This document shows positions 11,328-22,892 of a DNA stretch of 64,000 nt, piece by piece. The stretch lies in assembly GCA_030068075.1 (NCBI GenBank), contig CM057835.1, positions 40,418,715 through 40,482,714 on the forward strand, in the 5' to 3' direction. The notes below the pieces were generated by a model. The model saw only the letters and a program-made list of their open reading frames with translations. It was not told where the DNA came from and did no database searches. Origin of the DNA: Paguma larvata (Eukaryota > Chordata > Mammalia > Carnivora > Viverridae). The position numbers were made by a program, and so were the translations under genes. Every line of letters starts with the position of its first letter. The first letter of the stretch is position 1.

Positions 11328-13385
11328 AACGTTAGGGGAAAAGTTTAACTTTTTCTCATTGAGAGCAATGTTAACTATAGGTTTTTCATATAAAGCCTTT
11401 TTATGTTGAGGTTTGTTTCCTCTTAACCTACTTCATCGAGGGTTTTTATCATGAATGGATGTTGTACTTTGTCAAATGCTTTTTCTGCATCTATTGAAAT
11501 GATCATATGAATTTTATCCTTTCTCTTGTTGACGTGATGTCTCACGTTGATTGATTTGTGAATATTGAACTACACTTGCATCCCGGCAATAAATTCCTTT
11601 TGATCATGGTGAATGATTTTTTTAAATGTATTGTTGGATTCAATTTGCTATTATTTTGTTGAGGATTTTTCCATCTATATTCATCAGAGATATTGGCTTG
11701 TGGTTCTCTCTTTTTTGTGGTATCTTTGTCTGGTTTTGGTATCAGAGTAATGCTGGTCTCATAGAATTAGCTTGGAGGTTTTCCTTCTATTTTTGGAATG
11801 GTTTGAGAAAAATAGGTATTAACTCATCTTTAAATGTTTGATAGAATTCACCTATGAAGCATCTGGTCCTGGCTATTTTTTCTCCCATTCAGTAATTTGT
11901 CTTATTGCTTTGTTGATTATTTCCTTTGCTGTGCAGGAGATTTTTATTTTGATGTTGTCCCTACAGTTTATTTTTGTTTTTGTTTCCCTGGCCTCAGGAG
12001 GACATGTCTAGAAATATTTTGCTATGGCCAATGCCACAAAAACTACTGCCTGTGCTCTCTTGTAGGATTTATGGTTTCAGGTCTCACATTTAGGTGTTTA
12101 ATCCATTTTTAGTTTATTTTTGTGTATAGTGTAAGAAAGTGACCTAGGTTCATTCTTTTGCAGGTAGCTGTCCAGTTTTCCCCACACCATTTGTTGAAGA
12201 GACTGTCTTTTTCCCATTGGATTCTTTCCTGCTTTGTCAAATATAAACATATTTGACCAAAAAATATAATTGTGGATCTATCTCTGATGTCCCTATTCTG
12301 CTCTATTGATCTATGTGCTATTTTTGAGTAAGTACCATACTACAGCTTTGTTGTATACCTTGAAATTTGGGATTTTGATACCTCTAGTTTTGTTCTTTTT
12401 CTTTTTTCTTTTTAAAATTTTATTCATTTATTTTGAAAGAGAAAGAGACAGAGGAGGGTGTGAGAACGGGGTAGGGGCAGAGAGAGAGGGAGAGAGAATC
12501 AGAAGCAGGCTCTGTGCTGTCAGCCCAGAACACAACATGGGCTCAGTCGAAATCAAGAGAAGGACACTTAACCACCTGAGCCACCTGGGGGCCCCTTGTT
12601 CTTCTTTTTCAAAACTTCTTTGCTTGTTTGGAATCTTTTGTGGTTCCATACAAATTTTAGAATTATTTGTTCTAGTTCTGTGATAAATGGTGTTTGTATT
12701 TTGATAGGGATTGCATTGGAAAGTATGGATATTTTAACAATATTTTGTCTCCCAATCCATAAGCAGGGAATATTTTTCCATTTGTTGGTGTCAACTTTAA
12801 TTTCTTATATCAAAGTTTTATAGTTTTCAGAATACAGGTCTTTCACCTCCTTGATTAAGTTTATTCCTAGGTATTTTATTCTTTTTGGTGCAATTGTAAA
12901 TAGAATTACTTTCTTAATTTCTCTTTCTGCTGCTTCATTATTAGTTTTTAGAAATGCAAGAGATTCCTTTATATTGATTTTTTATCCTGCGACCTTACTG
13001 AATTCATTTAGTGGTTCCAGTAGTTTTTTGGTGATTCCTTAGGGATATTTTTATGCCTAGTGTTATGTCATCTGCAAATAGTGAGTTTTACTTCTTCCTT
13101 ACCAATTTGGAGGCCTTTCATTCCTGTTTGTTGTCTGATTGCTGTGGCTAGGATTTCCAGTACTATGTTGAATAAAAGGTCAGCTTGGTTCTCGACTGCG
13201 TCTCTGCCCTTCCTACCATTTTTGATGTGGCCTCTTCTCCATGTAGCTGTGGAGAGTCTGTTCTGCTAGCCTGGGTCATTTTCTGCGTTATTTATGATAA
13301 TGTGGGTTTATCTAGTTGTACCCATGGGGAAAGGTGAGTGTAGGGTCCTCCCTACACTGCCACCTTCCCCAGAAGTCCTGCATCT
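11328..13385 (-). mobile_element. L1 with permuted segments and a 5' UTR start
   Basis: Antisense L1 in three blocks. 11328-11885 is ORF2 reverse-transcriptase sequence (TTTATCATGAATGGATGTTG through AGCATCTGGTCCTGGC). 11886-13192 is ORF2 sequence that normally lies 3' of that block (TCCTTTGCTGTGCAGGAG through TCCAGTACTATGTTGAATAA). 13193-13385 resembles the start of an L1 5' UTR (AGCTGTGGAGAGTCTGTTCT, GTTATTTATGATAATGTGGG, CTGCCACCTTCCCCAGAAG). ORF1 and the endonuclease part are missing. No poly-A end is seen at 11328. A SINE interrupts it at 12398-12595. Confidence 0.75.
12398..12595 (-). mobile_element. CAN-SINE inside L1
   Basis: Antisense copy with TTTATTCATTTATTTTGAAAG, a GA-rich stretch, GAAGCAGGCTCTGTGCTGTC and the reversed head CTGAGCCACCTGGGGGCCCC. 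TTGTTCTT flanks both sides (12390-12397 and 12596-12603), so the surrounding L1 reads through. The segment between the body and head is shortened. Confidence 0.9.
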
Positions 13386-14970
13386 CTTAATTCGGGATGT
13401 TTCTACCATTTTGGAAAATTTGTAATAATTTTCTTCCATCTGCTCAATCAACAGCGATATAGTCAGTTGCATTGATCACATTTTAACTATATTTAAAATA
13501 AACTCAGAAGGTTTTAAAAGTTACTAAAGCAAACACCATCGAAACTTAGCTCTGCAAACAGACAAAACTGAGGTAAACAATAAATTGCCTTTCCTTAACT
13601 AGACATTCTAGACTTGTCATACTTGAGGATTTTGTTTTTGAATACTTAATCGGGTTGGATAGGACCAAAGTGGTATACATTCAGGAATGTTAAACACGAA
13701 GCAACGATCTAAATTTGAAGTATTTCTTTTCTGGTCTCTAAATCTGAAATGAAAAATGTGCTCCTTCGTTTCTCGTGTGCGCTGGGTTACAGATGGGAGA
13801 AGAGACTCCTCTCTGCCTCTCCTGCAGTCTCAATGCTCGAGGGTGGCATTCCAGTCCCCAGATCTCCAGCTTCATAACTTTCAGATGTCCTATTTCTTTG
13901 AATACCTCAGAGACATGCGGTGAAGTAACTGAAAGGATGCTCAATTCTGTATCTCAGTCTACAAGATTGCTCGGGATGTCCTGTACTGACCTCTGAGGTA
14001 GGCCATGCATCTTGAAAGGTGAACCTTTGTACTACCTCTTAGTGACTTCCTTCCCTCTGTAGCCCTGTGAAAAATGTTTCCCTATAGATGTATTACTCCC
14101 TGCTTTCCAGATTGGTCATGGACACGAGTCCTATTTATAAAATTCTGTTTCAACTTAAATGGAAATTTCTGGCATGTAATCAGGATTCTAATAGCAAATA
14201 TTAAAAACCGAACAAAGGAGAAAGCTTACAAGATGAGATACATATGAGGTTTATATGGGAGGACTATTTCTATGCTAATCAAGCTCAATAACTGTTTGGT
14301 AAATGAATGATTTTTTTCCCTTTCCTTATTTCCTTTCTGAAGCTTGGAAAGTTTAGCTTGTACGATTTGTTATCCAAAACTTTGAATTTTTTACAGATAT
14401 TAACTTGAAGGTTTTGAAATTGAGACCAGGTGGTTCAATCCAGGGCCTTACATTTGGAATATTGGATTCCCCTAGGGTAACAGTCTGTCAGGAAAACCTT
14501 TATGCAACACAAAGAGAAGTCCAGATTCTTGTGCCAAGACTTGAGGGGAATGAGGCTCTCTGCATGAACTAATATAAAGTTCTGACTGCGCTGATGAACA
14601 GGAAATGGTGAAATTGTAAATGCATAGCTATTATGGAGATGGAGACATTGCCTTTTAGAGATTTCTTCTGGTTTCATGACACTCTGGGGATAGAAGATCA
14701 GGAAATTTTTCACCAGTTTAACATATCAGAGCAGAGTAGAAATACTGTTCTGGCAAGAAAGGTTTTCCTATCTGTGAATTTTTCTAAGTTATTTATCCTT
14801 CAGTTCACCAACATTATGTTGAACAGCATTTGTCTCCACTATCTGCTTCTGCACGCATGCTGTCAAACCTCTCCAAATCTTTCATATTCCTGTTCATGTT
14901 TGGGGACTTTGTTTTTTCCTTCTCTAAAATCTCTGGATTTTTCACTCATATCGATTGCTCCTTTTTCCAA
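13386..14970. other. Unassigned non-coding sequence
   Basis: No repeat family is recognised. Frames near 13740-13996 and 14435-14713 are short and overlap on both strands without a domain, so I do not call a gene. Confidence 0.5.
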
Positions 14971-14994
14971 AAATTTTAAGTGTTTATTTATTTT

Positions 14995-15031
<37 letters not shown>

Positions 15032-15216
15032 GAGAGAGAGAGGGAGGGAGTTTGTGCATGCCATCAGGGCAGGGGCAGAGAGAGAGGGAAGAGAGAATTC
15101 GTCCTGTGCTGTCAGCATGGAGCCCAATGCGGGGCTCAGACTCACAAACCATGAGATCATGACCTGAGCCGAAACCAAGAGTCAGTGGTTTATGCGACTG
15201 AGTCACATATGGGCCC
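14971..15216 (-). mobile_element. CAN-SINE with expanded (GA)n
   Basis: The antisense tail TGTTTATTTATTTTTGAGGG is followed by a pure GA run (about 15000-15026) and further GA-rich sequence to 15090. Then come CTGTGCTGTCAGCATGGAGC, CATGAGATCATGACCTGAGC and a degraded head ending TATGGGCCC. Boundaries are not confirmed by a clear TSD. Confidence 0.88.
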
Positions 15217-15860
15217 TCCCCAAAACTATTTTTGAATGAAGCATTAATTCTAAAATACTTGTTTCTGAATGCTAGAGTGGACAATGACTGTGCTGTGGAT
15301 TTAGGACTTTGCACTGTAGCTCCGAGCTGCAGTAGCTCTGAGTTCCCAGACAGAGTCCCTGTGCGCATCTTCAGGATTCCCAGGTTCTTAGCCTGTGGCT
15401 CAAGCCCGAAATTGAACCTGTTCATCGCAAGGAGTTTGATTTCCAAAAGTCAGAATGTGACCCTTCCCGCTTAGCCAACTCCATCATGATATGGCAGTCC
15501 TACCAATGGGCAAAGAGCAGTTGCTACGTACTCTTAGAGTATCTAGAAATAGAAAAAATAAACTTTTGATCATAAGCCATTATTTACAAGTATCACTTTG
15601 ATAACCTTTAACCATGTTTGTCTTCTAAATTCATTCCCTAGCTAAAAAATTAAAAAAAAATCTAGTTTTCCATTCCTATGTATTACATTAAGTTTCTTAG
15701 CATTTTAGGCAGAATTCTAACCCTGTTTTTAAAACCACCACCACTTTTCTACAGAAACCCAGTGCTCTGGGTTTCTTATGCTTTCACATTTTGTTACCAT
15801 TGTTATGACTTCTGATATTTATAATGCTTTCGTCTACTGCTTCTTTTTTTAAGAACATTT
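15217..15860. other. Unassigned non-coding sequence
   Basis: An 80-codon frame at 15232-15474 has no recognisable domain or splice context. Nothing else was identified. Confidence 0.45.
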
Positions 15861-15867
15861 AATGTTT

Positions 15868-16135
15868 ATTTTAAAAATGTATTGAAGTATACTTAACATG
15901 CATTGTTACATTAGTTTTAGGTGTACAAATTTTGATTCATCAACTCTATATATTACTCAGGACTCACCACTCTAAGTGTAGTGGCTGTCACCATGTTATT
16001 ACAACATTATTGGCGATATTCCATATGCTATACTTTTCATCTCTGTGTCTCACTCATTTAAAACTAGAAGTTTGTACCTCTTAAGCCCCTTTATCAATTT
16101 CACCTACCTGCCCCCCAATCTCCTGCTTCCTTTTC
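15868..16135 (-). mobile_element. Old L1 3' end, antisense
   Basis: The order GTATTGAAGTATACTTAACA, TAGTTTTAGGTGTACAAAT, CACCATGTTATTACAACATT and AACTAGAAGTTTGTACCTCT fits the antisense 3' UTR of an old mammalian L1M element. It is strongly diverged and has no coding capacity. Confidence 0.6.
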
Positions 16136-17540
16136 AGTCATATGTGGGCTTACCTTCTCCTTGGAGGTTTCCTAAACGACTGAAACTCTCCTGATCACAC
16201 CTATTTAGATTTTAACATACAAAAGTTATGTCACGAATGTCAGAAGACTGAACACAATCTTCCTACCTTTGATAAACAAAAGATGCCTTCATTTGCACAT
16301 ATGTATAATTAATTGTCTTACTGATTTTTTTGAAAGAGTTCTATAAATCAATCTCTAATTCATTGATTGGCAATTTCTGACAGAAATAGTACTTCTTTGC
16401 CCAACATTATCATAATTCTTTTGAGTGAAATCAATGCTGTAAGCTCATTGTCTAGTCTCTTAGTTTGTGTTGGAAATATGACAAAAATCCATATTACCGG
16501 AGTGAGCAAACTTAAGCAATGGATTATACATCCAGGACCTCAAGGTAAGCTGAAGTCAGTGAGCAGAAGAAAAAACTTCATTTGATCAAAGTTTAGGGCT
16601 TCCTAAAGTTGGTTTCTTGGCAAAGAAATCTTAATGGTGGAAGTAATGGCAATTAAGAAAATAACTCACCAGCTGTGTTCACTTCTATGATAGATAGCTC
16701 TTTAAAGAAAATTACTTTTATTTACTTGAAGTTAAGTCGGTAGTGTGGCACTACATATGTCTGTCGGTTCTTTGAAATGCTCTCAAATGTTTGTTTTTCA
16801 CTAATCGATTCTACCAAATCAGGATTTAGATGTGCAAAGTTGTGTCCCACCAAGTTTTCTAAGTTTAAATTTGGTGCAGTGTTTGAGACTCTTTTTTTCA
16901 AGAACAATAAGAAATAAAAATGAGTTATAAAAAATTGTTTTTTTTTTCTAATTTTTGTCTTCATTCTGAAGAAAAGCAGTCTAAAATCAAAATTAAACAG
17001 TTATATCAGAGTGACACAGGACTGAAAGATCATTGATCTGAGTCTTTAGAAGAAAGAAGTTGTGCTTTTTTGAGAAGACTATAAATGAAGTGTTCTCTGC
17101 TCTTTAAATAAGAGCTGATTAAAAGATGATTTAAATAGAAGCTCTAAAACAAAAGTGGTTGCAACATTGATAAGAAGGAATAGAGGTAGCTGGTGTTCCT
17201 TGAGTTAACACAACTGAAATTCTAATACTGAAAACCTATATTCGTAAGCATTTAGGCTATGTGAAATTATATACTGAAAAAGAAATGTTGGCCAATGCTA
17301 CCTATATATTAGCTGTTATATTTTACAAACATATATATTAAAAAACAGTCTATGCTCATATGTTTGAATCTTTCAGTTTGACTTATTGATCAAAAACGTA
17401 TTATCTATATGAAAACATTTATCAAAAAATTTACTAACATGATAACCATTCTAATAAGAAGAACAGAATGAATATAAGTATAAAATCCATAAATAATTCA
17501 AAACCCAGTAGTATTTTATAACAAAGTAGGCATTCAGTTA
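16136..17540. other. Unassigned AT-rich sequence
   Basis: No gene, RNA gene or confident repeat is seen. The 80-codon antisense frame at 16722-16964 is low-complexity and lacks a domain. Confidence 0.5.
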
Positions 17541-17544
17541 TTTA

Positions 17545-17668
17545 TTTCATGTCTTCCATACTAGAATGTGGGCAGATTCGATCTTTTTCTCATTCATCAT
17601 TATATTCCTAGCACTAGATGGGTGTCTGGCTTATAATAGCCACTCAAGAATATTTGTTCATTTAAACA
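17545..17668 (+). mobile_element. L2 3' end relic
   Basis: The pattern ACTAGAATGTGGGCAGATTC, TATTCCTAGCACTAGATGG, GTCTGGCTTATAATAGCCAC, then TCAAGAATATTTGTTCATTT matches the conserved 3' end of L2 LINEs. It is ancient, and only this short end can be supported. Confidence 0.65.
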
Positions 17669-17769
17669 GAACAGACTCATAAATACAGAGAGTAATTTGG
17701 TGGTTGTCAGAGAGAAGGAGGTGGGGCGATGGGCAAACTAGGGGAAGGGGATTAAAATTTTAGGGTAGA
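17669..17769 (+). mobile_element. Old L1 3' UTR fragment
   Basis: CATAAATACAGAGAGTAATT, TTGGTGGTTGTCAGAG and the G-rich stretch to 17750 resemble the part of an old L1 that follows ORF2. It lies upstream of an ORF2 fragment on the same strand (18026-18935), the wrong order for a single element, so it is probably a separate insertion. Confidence 0.5.
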
Positions 17770-17781
17770 AGAAGATTTCTT

Positions 17782-18011
17782 TTTCTTTTTTTTTATTATT
17801 TTATTTTAGTTTTTAAGTCCCTTTATTTATTTTGAGAGAGAGAGAGCAAGTGGAGTAGGGTAGAGGGGAGAATGAGAATCTCAAGCAGGTTCTGCACTGT
17901 CAGCAGAGGCCCCATGTGGGGGCTCCAACTCAGGAATGGTGAGATTATGACCTGACCCGGAATTAAAAGTCAAATGCTTAACCTTAAGACTGAGCCACCC
18001 AGGGGTGCCCC
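17782..18011 (-). mobile_element. CAN-SINE with 12-bp TSD
   Basis: Antisense copy: T-rich start, GAGAGAGAGAGAGCAAGTGG, AGCAGGTTCTGCACTGTCAG, and the reversed head GAGCCACCCAGGGGTGCCCC. The flanks are AGAAGATTTCTT (17770-17781) and AGAAGGTTTCTT (18014-18025), one mismatch. An older subtype. Confidence 0.92.
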
Positions 18012-18025
18012 AAAGAAGGTTTCTT

Positions 18026-18935
18026 AAACAGGATACAGAAAAGATCGATAAGGTGCACAACATTAACATTAAAAGCTCTGTTCATCAAAAGGCACATCAA
18101 GGCAATGAAAAGACAAGACCCAGAGTGGCAGAGGGTGGTTACAACACATGGAACTGGCAAAGGACTCACATCCAGACATATAAAGAATGACTACATATCA
18201 GTAAAAAAGAAAAAAAAAATATTAGCAACCCAATTAAAAAAAAAAAGGCGGGGGGGGGGCAAATGGCTAGCAAACACTTTACAAACGAGGGTAGCAGAAA
18301 GGCCAACTGACAGAAGGACAGGTGCCCCACCTCCTCACCAGGGAAAGCCATACCGGAAGCGTGAGGAGATGGCACCCAACACCGCCAGAGGCGTGAGAAG
18401 TGCAAAGATGGCAGGGACCTGGAGCAGCTTTCGGAAGCTCTGGCGGGACGCCGACGTATGACCGATTCAGAGCGCTGCAGCTGATACTGGCACACGAAGC
18501 CATTCCACAACTAGGGGCGCCCCCCAGAATGCATCCACGCGTGCGTCAGAAGACATATTCAAGAATGTCTGCAGTAACAGTCTTCACGACGTCTCAAACT
18601 AGACGCACCCCAAATTCCAAAAACAGTAGCATGGGATGGAGAAATTGTGGTGTATTCAAACAATGGGCTACCATAAAGCAAGCATGACACAAAATACTTA
18701 CATATTGTGATTCCCTTTATGTAAAACTCAAAAATCAAGAAACACTAACTTCTCGTGTCAGAAATCGGGACAGTGATGGTTTGGGGAGGAGAGGTCAGTG
18801 AACTTCAAAGGGTACTTAGTCGGGACGTTGGCTATCAAGGTGTGTTTATTTGTGATAATTCAGTGAGCTGTAAAACTTCTGACTTGTATACATTTATATA
18901 TGTGTTATATTTCAATAAAAAGGTAAAAAAGTTTT
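18026..18935 (+). mobile_element. Old L1 fragment, sense, with CpG-rich middle
   Basis: It begins just after the SINE's TSD with AACAGGATACAGAAAAG and continues with CTCTGTTCATCAAAAGGCAC and GGCAAAGGACTCACATCCAG (ORF2). Later come AAATTGTGGTGTATTCAAAC and TGTGATTCCCTTTATGTAAA, and it ends in a 3' UTR with TTATATTTCAATAAAAAGGT. It is heavily diverged and not open. About 18290-18600 is unusually rich in CpG for an old L1. Confidence 0.7.
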
Positions 18936-19256
18936 AAGAAAAGAATATATTTGTTGATAAATGAATGGATGAATTAATAAATGAATATTAAACAATTGTA
19001 AAAATAACCAGACCAACTATATAAAAGACGTGTACACAGTCTTGTACACTCTAGCTTTCTATGAATTATGGTGGCTTTTTAGGTAGAATCAAAATAGCTC
19101 TGTCATATGATAATGTTTAATTAGGCTTTGTGTTTAGTAATTTAAGTATTTAAAACAAGTCTAATGTAAATTTTAAAATAATAGATTCTATACAATAATT
19201 ACAAGAATATTTTATTTCTCCCTTTCGTCTTTTTTTCTCTCTATATATACATATAT

Positions 19257-19473
19257 TTAATTTTTTAATGTTTATTCATTTTTGAGAGAGAGAGAGAGAG
19301 AGAGAAAGAGCCAAGCAGAGAGGGTAAGAGAGAGAGGGAGACACAGAAATCCAAGCAGGCTCCAGGCTCTGAGCTATCAGCACAGAACCGATGAGGAGCT
19401 CGAACTCATAACCCTGAGATCATGACCTGAGCTGAAGTCATACGCTTAACTGACTGAGCCACCCAGGCTCCCC
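19257..19473 (-). mobile_element. CAN-SINE, felid type
   Basis: TTTTTTAATGTTTATTCATT, GA run, CAAGCAGGCTCCAGGCTCTG, GAGATCATGACCTGAGCTGA and the reversed head GACTGAGCCACCCAGGCTCC. TTTTTCTCT occurs on both sides (19232-19240 and 19475-19483), followed by AT-rich sequence, as expected for a TSD. Confidence 0.93.
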
Positions 19474-19489
19474 GTTTTTCTCTAAATAT

Positions 19490-21588
19490 ATTAATTAGGG
19501 TTTTGAGGAACAAACAAGTGTGATTTTAAATTTACCAGCCATAGTTTACCAAATTACAAATCTTTTGGTCCCACTGAAAGATAGTTGTATTTTTCTTTAA
19601 ATTAATCTTAAACCAAGTCACCATATTGTTTAAGCCTCAAGCTAGGGGACTCTCAAAATAAGGACAAATGCCCATAAAATCATACTTTTGAGATAGTAAT
19701 TATAGTTGCTCTAATGGAAAAACAAAATAAGTATATAACTATTAAAATAAATACCCTCCCACAGAAACCACGAGATGAGAGTGCTATTTTTCTTGGTGTT
19801 TACTTTTGAATGAGGTATTTCCCAGGTTCTTGAAAAAGACATTTCTGGGTCCTTAAGGTGACAAAAGGCTAATTTAGCTTTTAAAAGGATTTAAAAATTT
19901 TTCAAAGAGACAGAGTAAAGACTTATTACAAGTTTTCTAAAATAAAGGGTATGAGGAGGGAGGTGGGGAATCTCTTCCCTTATTTTTCACAGGGAGAATA
20001 AAACCTTTTATTTTTAATTTGCATTTGCCTTTACATAAATATAGCCCAAATTATTAGTAGAAGAATAGGGAAGAAAGGCTGCTATCAGAAGTTTCTGATT
20101 TCGATTCCAAACTTCCAGTACCAAACTTGGTTAGACTCTTTTCCCCTTTGATCATATTTTATTTATTCTTCAGTGAGTTCAGGTTCTGTTTCAACAGTCA
20201 AGCTTCCGCAAAACCCCTTAGGCTGGGTTACCTTTCCTCCATGCCTAAATCTGTACATATTTATTATAACAGATGGTGCATAATAATTCTTGATCATTAA
20301 AGTGTGGTCACTGGAGCTGAATAAAGGCAGGATAAATCGCTGGCTATGTTATACAACGGGAAGAATGCTGAAGATGACACCGAAAGTTGTGGTTATGTTC
20401 CAGCCTTGCTGTACCAACTTGCTAGGTAATTATAATGTCGTTTTCCGTGGGTTACTGCAAAGATAAAATGAAACTATGTGATGAGCACGGTGTAAGCCAG
20501 AGAGCAAACGTGGGTCTGAATGGAGCTCAAGGAATGTTGCTGGGTTAAATACATTTTCAAAACACTTCCAAGACCTAGGATTTCACGCTTTGCTGATTTA
20601 GGATTTAGGATAATATTGCAGGATTTACTTCTTTAATTTCATTCTTTTCATTCGTGTCATTTTAAGTACTTACACTTCGCTTTTATTTGTGGAGTTCCTT
20701 CAATTTTTATGACATGGATGCTCTTTGTGCGTGGAATCTGATTAATTGGGACCCACTGATGTCTCAGATTTATTTAAAATTGGAAATGGGCCTGATGGAC
20801 ATCTGGTCTGAAAAACAAGTTGAAAGCATGTTATCTCCTTGGTGACAAAATAGATTTGATTTAGAATTATTAAAAGGTATTATTCTTTAGAGGTTTTCCT
20901 TTTATTTATTTTGTATTTATTTTCAATCCAAACACTTGATTTTACCTGGCAGAGAAGCAAAGTGATACGTTCTATTTGGAGATGCAGCGTTAATTGATTC
21001 TTAAAACGCTTCTTCTCCATAAAACTTGAAAATATCATGTAAAATACCAATTTCATTTCTAAACGCAAATTGGAAGATGCTAACATTTTCCGATACAGGA
21101 AGAGACTTTTCCGCCTTCTGCAGAGTGTATTTTCTTGAGCGTTAGGCACATGCTTAGATACACCAAGCAAATTAGAACCCCTGCCCTGGAGATGCCGAGT
21201 AAACACTGCCTGAGAGAGAAGTCAATAAGCATATTTTCAAGATATATTCATGTAATAAAGCTATTTTTGAAAACCCTGAATTCTTTCTGCCTCAATTTCT
21301 TCTAAATGTGTGGTACAAATATAATATCTAAGAGTGTAGTCACTTATGCATATTTACACGAAGAATAATCTGTTCAAACATCAGTATGATTAAATATAAA
21401 GAAGTTATTTGCTAACAGCAAATATATTTAAGTTCTTATATAGTACCCCATGGGGAAAAAAGGACAAAAATATCTTAAAAGAGGATTTTGGCAATATATA
21501 TTTTTTGTTTTTAGAGAGTTCATCTTTATTATTAGCGCATATATAAGTTTTAATACTAGCATTTTTGTGTCTGGGTTGAATTCACAAG
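19490..21588. other. Mostly unassigned; possible MIR relic near 20365-20500
   Basis: No gene is seen. GTTCCAGCCTTGCTGTACCA, then AACTTGCTAGGTAATTA and GCAAAGATAAAATGAAACTA, is weakly MIR-like in sense orientation. A 108-codon antisense frame at 20880-21206 has no recognised domain and no splice context, so it is not called. Confidence 0.4.
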
Positions 21589-21603
21589 TATAGATGTATT
21601 TTT

Positions 21604-21804
21604 GTTATTTTGTTTTATTTTTAAAAAAATATTTATTTAGAGAGCAACGGAGGGGCAGGAATCCAGGGAGAGAGAGAGAATCCCAAGCAGCCTCCCTGCT
21701 GTGAGCACGAACCCAACTCAAGGCTCCATCTCATGAACTATGAGATTATGACCTGAGCAGAAATCGAGTGGGATCCTTAACCAACGGAGTCACCCAGATG
21801 CCCC
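21604..21804 (-). mobile_element. CAN-SINE with 15-bp TSD
   Basis: AATATTTATTTAGAGAGCAA, then AATCCCAAGCAGCCTCCCTG, ATGAACTATGAGATTATGAC and the reversed head GAGTCACCCAGATGCCCC. Flanks TATAGATGTATTTTT (21589-21603) and TATAAATGTATCTTT (21805-21819) differ at two positions. This is an older copy. Confidence 0.92.
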
Positions 21805-21819
21805 TATAAATGTATCTTT

Positions 21820-22633
21820 AAAGTTGAAATTAAAACAATCGAGTTGAGTTTTAATTGAGTGGAGAATGTAAGAAAATGATTAATAAGAAAAATTGGTTAA
21901 GTGGTGAACCCTATCACGTTTAGGTAATGTAAATTAAAGCATGAAGTAATATAATGAAAGAAACTTTGAAAATAAGGTGACCAATACTTTACATTTAAAT
22001 GTAGTAGGTAAAAATTCCATAATTTGAGTTCTGAAGTATCAGGTACCTCTCTGGAGACCAAGCGAAAATCCTATGGACCTGGGTATGTCTAGCAAAAAGG
22101 AAGAGACCAGAATCCTGGTTTGTTGCCGGTGTTCTAGCTACATGAGAAATGAGGAGTCTCTGAGGAAAGTTCATTCAACCAGAGGGAAGAATAAGCCATA
22201 AATACTAAACATGAATTTCTGAAAAGAATAGACATTTCAAGTACATTCTTCTGGTATTATTGAATTATTGGCCTATGACCAGTACTGTGGGAGCAGAAGA
22301 AATACAACCATGAGAGCTCATTAATAAACCATTATGAAAAAGTAGAAACCATGCCTTCCTTTCCACCAATTTACCACATGCTGCTGTCAGAGCACTGTAA
22401 GTGGCTAAAACCAGAGAAGTCATCAGAAGGACACTGTCAGCATGGCAGCATTCTGGGAGACTCTGTAATGCTCAGAAGGAGCTGCCTTCCCATCTTGTCA
22501 CCCTCCATGCCCTCCACCCTGCCTAAGCAGCATGGTGTTAGATGAATAGATGCATTTCTAGGTGTATATGAGGAATCACTGAATCAAAGACTTACTCAGA
22601 GGAAAATTTTCATGGGACCAGTAACCCTTCATC
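21820..22633. other. Unassigned non-coding sequence
   Basis: No repeat or gene is recognised. The frame 22351-22545 ends before any splice-like signal and has no domain. Confidence 0.45.
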
Positions 22634-22648
22634 AGAAATATTAAGGCA

Positions 22649-22877
22649 GGGGCACCTGGGTGACTCAGTCAGTTAAGTGCTCAACTCTTGACTTCAGCTC
22701 AGGTTATGATCTCACTTTGTGAGATTGAGCCCCCGCCCCTGCCCCCACCTCCCGTTGGACTCTGCACTGATAGCATGGAGACTTGGGATTCTCTCTCTCT
22801 CTCTCTCTCTCTCTGCCCCACCCCTGCTGGTGTTCTCTCTGTCTCTCAAAATAAATAAATAGATATTTAAGAAAAAA
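22649..22877 (+). mobile_element. CAN-SINE with 15-bp TSD
   Basis: Head GGGGCACCTGGGTGACTCAG, a C-rich insertion near 22730-22750, a pure CT run (about 22793-22815), then AAAATAAATAAATAGATATT. Flanks AGAAATATTAAGGCA (22634-22648) and AGAAATATCAAGGCA (22878-22892) differ at one base. Confidence 0.94.
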
Positions 22878-22892
22878 AGAAATATCAAGGCA

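Noticed and set aside
11626..13269. Series of hydrophobic frames resembling membrane proteins
   Set aside because: They are antisense translations of L1 ORF2, which gives Phe/Leu/Ile-rich frames.
14633..15446. Frames of 152-173 codons
   Set aside because: The ends run into the SINE at 14971-15216 (Arg-Glu repeats from GA), and the remainder has no domain.
18105..18687. Frames of 95-118 codons in a GC-rich stretch
   Set aside because: They overlap in several phases within an old L1. The openness follows from GC content, not from selection.
20880..21206. 108-codon antisense frame
   Set aside because: No domain, splice context or recognised relative. Plausible by chance in 64 kb.
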